Positions 1 to 5,577 of a DNA stretch of 5,615 nucleotides are shown here, piece after piece. The translations under genes and the position numbers were made by a program. The DNA is from Planctomycetota bacterium (GTDB lineage Bacteria > Planctomycetota > UBA1135): contig JALUUN010000636.1 in NCBI GenBank assembly GCA_027021325.1, positions 1 through 5,615 on the forward strand, in the 5' to 3' direction. How positions within the stretch are numbered: position 1 is the stretch's first letter; the number at the start of each line of letters is the position of its first letter. The notes below the pieces were generated by a model, which saw nothing but the letters and a program-made list of their open reading frames with translations, had not been told where the DNA came from and did no database searches.

Positions 1-915
1 GAGATCCTCGAAGATCAGTTCCTGGTAGGCCGCCTGGTCGATGACCTGCTCGGCCTTCACCGCCCGGAAGGGCCGGTCCGGCGAGCGGATGGCGCTCAGG
101 AAGTACTTCGAGCCCTCGACCACGAAGTCGAAGTCGCCGGTGGCACGCCAGACCGCGTCCCGCCGCTCCGGAAGGTCCCCGGAGATGCGACGGTAGAGCT
201 CCAGATCCTCCACCTCGCCATACTCGAGGACGCCGCCGCCGACATAGGGATTGGGATAGAAGCGGTCCGGCTCGACGAGGATGCCGCCGCCGGTGGAGAG
301 CCAGAAGGTGAGGTCCTTGCCGGTGCTCTCGGTGGACAGGGCCTCGGTCGTGAACAGGCACTCGATGTGCCGGTCCCCCGGCCGCAGACGCAGGACCTTG
401 CGGAAGCGGACGCCGCCCGCCTCGGTGCTCAGGTCGAGCTCCTCGCCGCCGTCTTCGAGGGAGCGCTTCTCCGCCTTCCAGACCGCCGAGTGGAGGTCGG
501 GTCCGCCGAGGAGCCCTTCGGCCTCGCGGATCCGCAGGGCATCGCGGCGCCGGTAGTTCCAGGGGCGCGGCGGCGCGTCGATGGGGTCCGGCGGGTAGGC
601 CGGGATCGCCCGGTACAGGGTCAGCCAGTGGCTGGAGGGCGCGCCGTCGCGCTCCTCCTCGGCGGGCCGGTGGTCGCTGAAGTCCTTGAGCTGGACCAGG
701 GTGCAGCCGCCGCCGAGAGTGGACCACTCCGAGCGCACCAGGTCGTTCTCCAGGACGAAGCGCCGGTCCAGGGCCTCCTCGCCGGCGCGGAAGGTCTCGG
801 GCCGGAAGGCCCCGGCCTCATCCGCCCGGTCCTCCTCCTTCTGGAAGCAGGTATTGAAGAGGAGCAGGCCGAGGACGACCCAGAGGATGACGGTGAAGAT
901 CGCGCGGTTGGCCAT
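1..915 (-). CDS. yidC: Membrane protein insertase YidC, N-terminal part (runs off left edge)
   Basis: YidC inserts and folds inner-membrane proteins, alone or with SecYEG. Only the first 305 codons are present, with an open frame to base 1. An ATG at 913-915 begins MANRAIFTVILWVVLGLLLF, a short basic start followed by one hydrophobic helix (about residues 5-22), like YidC TM1. A charged linker (about 25-50) precedes a periplasmic P1-type domain. There, LENDLVRSEWSTLGGG (55-70) and VQLKDF (74-79) match the family pattern in which a GG turn is followed by a 'xxLKDY' strand. The stretch near 259-276 (TGDFDFVVEGSKYFLSAI) resembles the conserved 'W.GikdKYFaaal' segment of the domain. The insertase core with the conserved TM arginine would lie beyond the left edge and is not visible. 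It follows the phosphoesterase gene by 20 bases on the same strand, so the two are probably co-transcribed. No clear Shine-Dalgarno precedes the ATG. The family call rests on the N-terminal domain alone. Confidence 0.85.
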   Translation of the reverse strand, partial: MANRAIFTVILWVVLGLLLFNTCFQKEEDRADEAGAFRPETFRAGEEALDRRFVLENDLVRSEWSTLGGGCTLVQLKDFSDHRPAEEERDGAPSSHWLTLYRAIPAYPPDPIDAPPRPWNYRRRDALRIREAEGLLGGPDLHSAVWKAEKRSLEDGGEELDLSTEAGGVRFRKVLRLRPGDRHIECLFTTEALSTESTGKDLTFWLSTGGGILVEPDRFYPNPYVGGGVLEYGEVEDLELYRRISGDLPERRDAVWRATGDFDFVVEGSKYFLSAIRSPDRPFRAVKAEQVIDQAAYQELIFEDL

Positions 916-935
916 GGGCGGCTTGCGGGCCGGGC

Positions 936-1706
936 TCAGCGCCCGGCGTGGAGGCGGGTGGCGAGGCTCTCCGGGAGACCGCCGGTCTCGGCGATGCGGC
1001 GGCTGGCGGCGTCCACGTCGTAGGCGACCCGGCGCCAGAGCACTTCCTCGCCGTCGAAGAGGGCGTAGGCCAGGCGCGGGTCCCCGTCGCGGGGCTGGCC
1101 CACGGAGCCGACGTTGATGAGGTAGCGGCGTCCGGGGCGGAGCTTCAGGCGGTACTCGTCGCCGCAGGCGCGCACGAAGGGCTCGCCCTCGGCGAAGAAA
1201 CCCGGGTGGTGGGTGTGGCCGTAGAAGGTCAGGCGGTGGCGGGCCGCTTCGAAGCTGGCCAGGAGCCTGGGGCTTCGCGCGCCCAGGGTCGGCAGGAGGT
1301 ATTCGTTCAGGGGCTCGCAGGGCGAGGCGTGGACCAGCTGCAGGGCCTCGTGGCCCGGGCCCTCGGCCAGCTCCATGGCCGGAACCAGCTCGCCGAGCCA
1401 GTCCCAGAGCGGCCAGTTCTCCTCCTTCTCGGGATCCAGGGCCAGGCGCGTCCAGTCAATGGCGCGCAGGGCTCGTTCGTGGAAGCCGCGGGCCGCCTTG
1501 TCGTCCAGGAGGGCGGCATCGTGGTTGCCTTGAAGAACCACGTCGCAGAGCTCCCGGGTCTTGAGGATCACCTCCCGCGGCGCGGCGCCGTAGCCGACGA
1601 TGTCGCCGAGACAGATCAGGGCGTCCGGACGCCAGGACTCGAGGTCGCGCAGGGCGGCCTCCAGGGCTTCCTGGTTGGAGTGCAGGTCGGACAGGAAGGC
1701 GATCAC
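936..1706 (-). CDS. Calcineurin-like metallophosphoesterase, 256 aa
   Basis: This is a cytoplasmic di-metal phosphoesterase of the Metallophos_2 / YfcE-like group. The substrate cannot be read from sequence; relatives include phosphodiesterases and ApaH/PrpE-like phosphatases. All metal-ligand motifs are present in order: D7-x-H9 (SDLHSN), G34-D35 (LGDIVGYG), GNHD 60-63, H126 (LVHASP) and GHTH 163-166. The C-terminal NVGSVGQPRDGDPR (198-211) is typical of this group, as is GYG followed closely by P after the GD motif. The protein is complete, with no signal peptide or TM segment. It starts with GTG (bases 1704-1706); this is preferred because GGAG lies 7 bases upstream and the first beta strand (IAFLSDLH) follows immediately, as in relatives. 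It diverges from the parvulin gene and leads into yidC. The family is certain; the specific role is unknown. Confidence 0.9.
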   Translation of the reverse strand: MIAFLSDLHSNQEALEAALRDLESWRPDALICLGDIVGYGAAPREVILKTRELCDVVLQGNHDAALLDDKAARGFHERALRAIDWTRLALDPEKEENWPLWDWLGELVPAMELAEGPGHEALQLVHASPCEPLNEYLLPTLGARSPRLLASFEAARHRLTFYGHTHHPGFFAEGEPFVRACGDEYRLKLRPGRRYLINVGSVGQPRDGDPRLAYALFDGEEVLWRRVAYDVDAASRRIAETGGLPESLATRLHAGR

Positions 1707-1713
1707 GCCGGGG

Positions 1714-1717
1714 CTCC
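1714..1717 (-). promoter_or_regulatory. Ribosome binding site deciding the GTG start of the phosphoesterase
   Basis: On the minus strand GGAG sits 7 bases upstream of the GTG at 1706-1704. This is good Shine-Dalgarno spacing and supports GTG as the start, since no in-frame ATG exists before the first conserved motif. Confidence 0.55.
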
Positions 1718-1723
1718 AGACGA

Positions 1724-1751
1724 GCCTCCGGCGGCGCTATCCTCCGGAGGC
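1724..1751. repeat. GC-rich inverted repeat in the divergent intergenic region
   Basis: GCCTCCGG (1724-1731) is repeated in inverted orientation as CCGGAGGC (1744-1751), with a 12-base loop. The right arm overlaps a perfect 10-base palindrome, CCTCCGGAGG (1741-1750). It lies between the divergent starts of the phosphoesterase (1706) and the parvulin gene (1761-1812). It could be an operator or a transcript hairpin. In DNA this GC-rich it could also be chance. The GGAGG in the right arm may double as a ribosome binding site for a TTG start at 1761. Confidence 0.35.
1746..1750 (+). promoter_or_regulatory. Possible ribosome binding site for an alternative TTG start (1761) of the parvulin gene
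   Basis: GGAGG lies 10 bases upstream of an in-frame TTG at 1761-1763. Starting there would add 17 residues with three arginines ahead of the hydrophobic signal-peptide core. The spacing is at the long end of the usual range. The ATG at 1812 has no such site. Confidence 0.3.
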
Positions 1752-1811
1752 GGCCCGGCATTGTCCCGCCCGGCCCTTTCGCCCGCAAGCCACTGCCTGC
1801 ACTCGCGAACG

Positions 1812-2774
1812 ATGCTCCTGACCCCCCTGATCCTCGCCCTGCCCGGCTTCGCGCCCGCCCTTCCCCAGGCCGCCGAGGAGCCTCTCCCCGAAGGCGTGAT
1901 CGCCCGGATCAGCGCCCCGGACCTGGAGCCGGTCGAGATCACCCGCGAGGAGTATCTGGAGCACCTCTACGCCGTCGCCGGCAAGCGCCAGGTCCAGCAG
2001 ATGGCCCGGGACATCCTCCTGCAGGCCGAGGCCGGGCGCTACGGCATCGAGATCGACGAGGCCGAGGTCCAGCGCCGGGTCGAGGAGCGGCTGCGCAGCC
2101 TCCAGGAGTCGCCCCGCCCGCGCCCCTTCGAGGAGGAGCTGAAGCGCAACGGCCAGAGCCTGGAGATGTTCCGCGCCATCGTCGAGCAGGAGACCCGGAC
2201 CGACATGCTCAAGGACGCCCTGGTGCGGGCCACCCGGGTGGTCACCGACGAGCGCCTGAAGCAGGAGTTCGAGAACCGCTACGGTCCCGGCGGCGTCAAG
2301 CTGCGCCTGCGCCACATCCTCGTCATGCCGAACTTCCTCAAGGCCGAAGAGGTGCGCGCCGGACGCAAGCCCAACGAGATCGACATGGAGGAGCTCCGCG
2401 CCCGCGCCCGGGAGCGCATCGAGGAGGCCGCGCGCCGGATCCAGGAGGGAGAGGACTTCGCCGCCGTCGCCGCCGAGGTCTCCCATGACCGGGTGACCCG
2501 CGACCAGGGCGGGGAGATCAAGAACTACAACGGGCGCCTGTACGGGCCGGCCTTCCGCGACGCGGTGATGTCCCTGGACCCGGGCGGCGTCTCCGACATC
2601 GTCGAAAGCGGCGCGGGCTTCCACCTCGTCCAGCTCCTGGACCGCACCGAGACCCGCTTCGAGGACGTGCGCGAGGAACTCATCGAGGAGATCCTCACCG
2701 CCGAGCCGACCTGGCAGGAGAAGACCGCCCTGGAGCAGGCGCTGCTCTCGCGCGCCCGCATCCAGCTCTGGTAG
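1812..2774 (+). CDS. SurA/PrsA-like peptidyl-prolyl cis-trans isomerase (parvulin), secreted, 320 aa
   Basis: This is a parvulin-type rotamase and chaperone that would assist folding of exported proteins outside the cytoplasmic membrane. A hydrophobic N-terminus (LLTPLILALPGFAPALPQA) looks like a signal peptide ending near residue 20. Residues 42-160 are helical and charged, like a SurA N-terminal chaperone domain. Residues 163-278 form the parvulin domain: LRHILV (166-171), GEDFAAVAAEVSHD (213-226), GGEI (233-236), FRDAVMSL (248-255) and GFHLVQLLDR (269-278), with both conserved histidines (168, 271). About 20 extra residues separate HILV from GEDF compared with a minimal parvulin. The start is uncertain. 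ATG 1812 has no Shine-Dalgarno and gives a signal peptide with no positive charge. In-frame TTG 1761 (with GGAGG at 1746-1750) or CTG 1797 would add arginine and histidine residues before the core. The gene stands alone on this strand, divergent from the phosphoesterase and convergent with the phosphotransferase. Orthology to SurA proper is not shown. Confidence 0.87.
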   Translation: MLLTPLILALPGFAPALPQAAEEPLPEGVIARISAPDLEPVEITREEYLEHLYAVAGKRQVQQMARDILLQAEAGRYGIEIDEAEVQRRVEERLRSLQESPRPRPFEEELKRNGQSLEMFRAIVEQETRTDMLKDALVRATRVVTDERLKQEFENRYGPGGVKLRLRHILVMPNFLKAEEVRAGRKPNEIDMEELRARARERIEEAARRIQEGEDFAAVAAEVSHDRVTRDQGGEIKNYNGRLYGPAFRDAVMSLDPGGVSDIVESGAGFHLVQLLDRTETRFEDVREELIEEILTAEPTWQEKTALEQALLSRARIQLW

Positions 2775-2782
2775 GCCGCAGC

Positions 2783-3625
2783 TCAGAGGAGAGCGGGGAG
2801 GGTCAGGCCCGCCGCCAGGGTCAGGACCAGGAGAGCGGCGCCGCCCCGGCTCCAGCCGCGGGCGGCCAGGCGATGGCCCAGGTGGCGCTCGCGGTCGGGC
2901 TCCCAGGGCGGATGGCCCTCGCGCAGGCGCAGGAGGGTGACGCCGGCGGCGTCGGCCAGGGGCAGGAGCGCGACCGCCAGGGCGAGGCGCAGCTCCGGGA
3001 GGCCGGCCGCCGGCGCCGCCCGCCAGGCCAGGGCCGGCAGCGCCCAGCCCAGGACCTGGGCTCCGGTGTCGCCGAGGAAGAGAAGCGGCCCCGCCGGCCG
3101 CCAGGCGTTGGCGAAGAGGAAGCCGAGGAGCAGGCCGGCGGGAACCAGGAGCTCGGGCGCCGGTCCGGCGGCCAGCACCGCCATCGGTCCCAGGGCGGCG
3201 GCGGCGCAGAGGCCGTCGGCATGGTCGAACCAGTTGAAGGCGATCGCCGAGGCCGCCAGGAGCGCCCCGGCGCCCGCGGGGAGCTCCCCGGAGAGGACCG
3301 GCAGGGCCGAGGCGAGGAGCAGACCGAGGAGACGCAGGGGCCAGGGGATCTCTCGGCCCCGGGCCTTGGCCAGGTCCTCGGCCAGGCCGAGGGCCAGCAC
3401 GCCCTGGGCGCCGAGGACGAGGCCCCAGGAGGCGCCGGCCAGGAGCGGGCCGAGGACCGGCAGGGCGTGCAGGAAGCCGGCCAGGGCCACGGGGGCGGCG
3501 TGCCCCTTGTGGCCGCCCGGCCGGTCGGCGAAGCCGGCCCGGAGGGCCGAACGCGCCAGGGGGCCGGCCAGCAGGCGCCCGCAAAGGGCGGCCGCCAGGA
3601 CGACCCCGGCCTCGGCCGGACTCAA
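2783..3625 (-). CDS. MraY/WecA-family polyprenyl-phosphate sugar-1-phosphate transferase (divergent), 280 aa
   Basis: This is an integral membrane enzyme of the Glyco_transf_4 (PNPT) family. These enzymes move a sugar-1-phosphate from a UDP-sugar onto undecaprenyl phosphate, starting peptidoglycan, O-antigen or wall-polymer synthesis. Family motifs appear in order: DRPGGHKGHAAPVALAG (34-50; compare D-P-RK-H-P-GG), LAEDLAK (81-87; compare the DDxxK motif), NWFDHADGLCA (131-141), FLGDTGAQVLG (183-193) and PDRERHLGHRL (243-253). Many hydrophobic segments lie between them. At 280 residues it is shorter than typical MraY/WecA (about 320-360). It carries E for the first D of DD and G for a His of HxHH. 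The TTG start (3623-3625) overlaps the nadD TGA as TTGA, with GGGAGGGG 5 bases upstream, which strongly supports it. It is third in the hisS-nadD unit. The sugar and lipid substrate are unknown. WecA-like is favoured over MraY by the 'PDR..H' C-terminal motif. Confidence 0.85.
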   Translation of the reverse strand: MSPAEAGVVLAAALCGRLLAGPLARSALRAGFADRPGGHKGHAAPVALAGFLHALPVLGPLLAGASWGLVLGAQGVLALGLAEDLAKARGREIPWPLRLLGLLLASALPVLSGELPAGAGALLAASAIAFNWFDHADGLCAAAALGPMAVLAAGPAPELLVPAGLLLGFLFANAWRPAGPLLFLGDTGAQVLGWALPALAWRAAPAAGLPELRLALAVALLPLADAAGVTLLRLREGHPPWEPDRERHLGHRLAARGWSRGGAALLVLTLAAGLTLPALL

Positions 3626-4239
3626 GCCGGCCCCTCCCGGTACCAGCCCTCCCGCTCGATCCGTTCCGCCACCGCCGCGGGCAGGAGGTCGCGGCAGTCC
3701 TCGCCGCGGGCCAGGCGCCGGCGGACCTCGGTCGAGGAGACGGCCACCGGCTGCATGGGAATCCACCGGGCCCGGAAGGCTCGGCGGAGCTCCGGGGGCA
3801 GACTCGAGCGGAAGGCCTCCAGGCGCTCCCTGGGATGGCCCGGCCGGGGGACGACGCCGAAGTGGAGGGAGCGCAGGAGCCCGGGCAGGTCCTTCCAGGT
3901 CGGCAGGTGCTCCAGGGAGTCGCTGCCGATCAGGAACCAGAGCTCGGCCCCGGGGTGCTTCGCCTCCAGGGCACGCACGGTCTCGATGGTGTAGCTCGGC
4001 GCCTCGCGCTCCAGCTCCAGGCTGCAGAGGGCCTCGCCCGGACGGTCGTGCAGGAAGGCCTCGAGCAGGACGCCACGGATCCTCGGCTCCCGGGGCCGGC
4101 GGCCGGGCTTGTGCGGCGCCCGGCGCGCCGGGATCCAGAGAAGGAGATCCGGTTCCAGGGCCCGGCGGGCGGCGTCGGCGACGGCGGCGTGTCCCCGGTG
4201 GACCGGGTCGAAGGAACCTCCGAAGAGGACCAGGCGCAT
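3622..4239 (-). CDS. nadD: Nicotinate-nucleotide adenylyltransferase, 205 aa
   Basis: NadD transfers AMP from ATP to nicotinate mononucleotide, giving deamido-NAD in cytoplasmic NAD synthesis. It has a single nucleotidyltransferase Rossmann domain. GGSFDPVHRGH (7-17) is the nucleotide-binding GxFDPxHxGH signature. It is followed by WIPARRAPHK (35-44), SYTIETV (82-88), LIGSDSLEHLPTW (103-115, the family 'iGaDsl..l..W' block) and the C-terminal SSTEVRRRL (168-176, the ISSTxIR motif). The length of about 205 is normal. The ATG at 4237-4239 lies 3 bases after the hisS stop, and its own stop overlaps the next start as TTGA, so the three genes are probably co-transcribed and translationally coupled. 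A GAGGG lies almost against the ATG, too close for a standard ribosome binding site. All signature residues are intact. Confidence 0.96.
   Translation of the reverse strand: MRLVLFGGSFDPVHRGHAAVADAARRALEPDLLLWIPARRAPHKPGRRPREPRIRGVLLEAFLHDRPGEALCSLELEREAPSYTIETVRALEAKHPGAELWFLIGSDSLEHLPTWKDLPGLLRSLHFGVVPRPGHPRERLEAFRSSLPPELRRAFRARWIPMQPVAVSSTEVRRRLARGEDCRDLLPAAVAERIEREGWYREGPA
3631..3638 (-). promoter_or_regulatory. Ribosome binding site for the TTG-start phosphotransferase, inside the end of nadD
   Basis: On the minus strand GGGAGGGG ends 5 bases before the TTG at 3625-3623; its GGAGG core is 7 bases away. It is the strongest Shine-Dalgarno-like site seen in the window. It sits in the last nadD codons, and with the TTGA overlap it fixes the start of the phosphotransferase. 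Confidence 0.6.
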
Positions 4240-4242
4240 CCC

Positions 4243-5559
4243 TCAGGCCCCGAGGCGCTCCCGCAGCCAGGAGCCGAGAGCCTCCAGACCCACGGGCACC
4301 TCCTCCCCGCCCTGGAGGTCGCGCACCACGGCGCGGCAGGCAGCGTGCTCCTCCGGTCCGAGGACGACGGCGAAGCGCGCTCCGCTCCTTCCCGCTTCCT
4401 TGAACTGGGCCCGGGGCGACTTCTCCCGGGCGTCCAGGGCCGTGCGCAGTCCCTCCTCGGCGCGCAGGCGGCTCGCCAGCCGGAGAGCCGGCAGACGCTC
4501 CCCCCCGGTGATGGCGACGACATAGACCTGAGGCCGGAGTTCCTCCTGGAGATCCCGCAGGTCCTCCTGCGGCGGAAGCCCGAGCTCCTGGAGGGCCAGT
4601 TCCAGGGGCGTGAAACCGATGGCGAAGCCCACGCCCGGGGTCGGCGGCCCGCCCACCTCCTCGACGAGGCCGTCGTAGCGGCCGCCGCCGCACAGGGCCG
4701 AACGCGCCCCGAGCGGCGGGTAGTGCACTTCGAAGACGCTCCGGGTGTAGTAGTCGAGGCCGCGCACGATGCCGGGATCCTCCTCGGCGCGGAGTCCCAG
4801 GGCCTGCAGGGCCTCGAGGAAGCGGCGGTGATGGCCGGCGCTCTCCTCGCCGAGGTGCTCGCGCAGGGCCGGGGCGCTCTCGTTGTCCCGCCGGCAGGCC
4901 TCGACCTTGCAGTCCAGGAGCCGGAAGACGTTGCGCTCGAAGCGCGAGCGGCAGTCGGCGCAACGCCCGCCGAGACGCGGCTCGAAGAAGGCGCGCAGGG
5001 CCCGGCGCCAGCGCTCGCGATCGGCGGGATCCCCCATGGTGTTCACCCGCACCTCCAGGGCCTCCCCCAGGCCCAGGGCCTGGAAGAAGCGGACGCAGAG
5101 GTCCACGACCTCCGCGTCCAGGAGCGGGCTGGCCGAGCCGAAGGCCTCGACGCCGAACTGGGTGAACTGGCGCTCGCGGCCCTTCTGCGGCCGCTCGTAA
5201 CGGAACATGGGGCCCAGGTAGAACCACTTCTGCAAGGGGGCGCGGGCGGCAAAGCCACCCTGGACGTAGGCCCGGGCGACGCCCGCGGTCCCCTCGGGGC
5301 GGAAGGTCCAGCCGGCGCCCTCCTCCTCGCCCTCCCCGCGGCGGGCGACGGTGAACATCTCCTTCTCCACGACATCGCTGGCCTCGCCCAGGGAGCGGGT
5401 GAAGAGCCGGGTCTCCTCGAAGAGGGGCGGCCGGATCTCCCCGTAGCCGTAGTTCCGGGCCAGGCGCCGTGCGGTCCGCTCCAGGTGCCGCAGGAGGACC
5501 AGATCCTCCGGGAACCGGTCCCGGGTCCCCCGGGGCGCTCGGAAGGCGTTCTCTGCCAT
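4243..5559 (-). CDS. hisS: Histidine--tRNA ligase (HisRS), 438 aa
   Basis: This class II aminoacyl-tRNA synthetase charges tRNA-His with histidine in the cytoplasm. The N-terminal RGTRDRFPED (10-19) is the family opening. Motif 2 spans about 112-139 (FRYERPQKGRERQF...FGVE), with the FRPEGT substrate loop at 86-91. A Cys-rich stretch, C200-x2-C203 to LDCKVEAC (215-222), resembles the zinc-knuckle-like insert of many bacterial HisRSs. RGLDYYTRSVFEV (266-278) is the histidine-specific motif. GGGRYDGL (291-298) and GVGFAIG (309-315) form the motif 3 region. The C-terminal anticodon-binding domain runs from about 343 (QVYVVAITGG) to the end. This domain and the RGLDYY motif argue against the paralogue HisZ. 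Oddly, after GFAIG the usual E-R is T317-P318, so the motif 3 arginine is missing. ATG 5557-5559 is the first gene of the hisS-nadD-phosphotransferase unit and has no evident Shine-Dalgarno. Confidence 0.95.
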   Translation of the reverse strand: MAENAFRAPRGTRDRFPEDLVLLRHLERTARRLARNYGYGEIRPPLFEETRLFTRSLGEASDVVEKEMFTVARRGEGEEEGAGWTFRPEGTAGVARAYVQGGFAARAPLQKWFYLGPMFRYERPQKGRERQFTQFGVEAFGSASPLLDAEVVDLCVRFFQALGLGEALEVRVNTMGDPADRERWRRALRAFFEPRLGGRCADCRSRFERNVFRLLDCKVEACRRDNESAPALREHLGEESAGHHRRFLEALQALGLRAEEDPGIVRGLDYYTRSVFEVHYPPLGARSALCGGGRYDGLVEEVGGPPTPGVGFAIGFTPLELALQELGLPPQEDLRDLQEELRPQVYVVAITGGERLPALRLASRLRAEEGLRTALDAREKSPRAQFKEAGRSGARFAVVLGPEEHAACRAVVRDLQGGEEVPVGLEALGSWLRERLGA

Positions 5560-5571
5560 GGGCCGGCGCAG

Positions 5572-5577
5572 AGGATA
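5572..5577 (-). promoter_or_regulatory. Weak -10-like hexamer upstream of hisS
   Basis: TATCCT on the minus strand (4 of 6 matches to TATAAT) lies 12 bases before the hisS ATG. No convincing -35 box is seen at 16-18 bases upstream. If used, it would give a leader of only a few bases, which would fit the lack of a Shine-Dalgarno site. This is a weak motif match only. Confidence 0.18.

Noticed and set aside
843..857. Possible lipoprotein cysteine (Cys23) after the YidC TM1 helix
   Set aside because: The residues before Cys are F-N-T, which does not fit a lipobox (small G/A/S at -1). A retained TM1 anchor is the family norm.
948..1760. Long in-frame N-terminal extension of the parvulin gene, giving a 608-residue protein
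   Set aside because: The extension lies antisense to the well-supported phosphoesterase and shows no domain. A signal peptide appears only at about 1812, which must be near the N-terminus.
1737..3584. 615-codon minus-strand open frame across the parvulin gene and the phosphotransferase
   Set aside because: It overlaps two certain genes in another frame and has a repetitive Pro/Arg/Gly-rich then Leu/Asp-rich composition typical of antisense shadows.
2800..4300. Frequent CCAGG/CCAGGGCC words as a dispersed repeat
   Set aside because: They follow from minus-strand Leu-Ala-Gly codon use in GC-rich genes, with no regular spacing or longer shared unit.
4892..4962. Four-cysteine cluster in HisRS as a novel zinc site
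   Set aside because: A Cys-x2-Cys followed by LDCK is common in bacterial HisRS insert regions, so it is not new.
3625..5227. Open frame continuing upstream of the phosphotransferase through nadD and hisS, giving an apparent 814-residue protein
   Set aside because: The upstream part is low-complexity Pro/Gly/Arg-rich text in a different frame over two certain genes. High GC removes stop codons. The family N-terminus and the SD-supported TTG start at 3625 mark the real gene.
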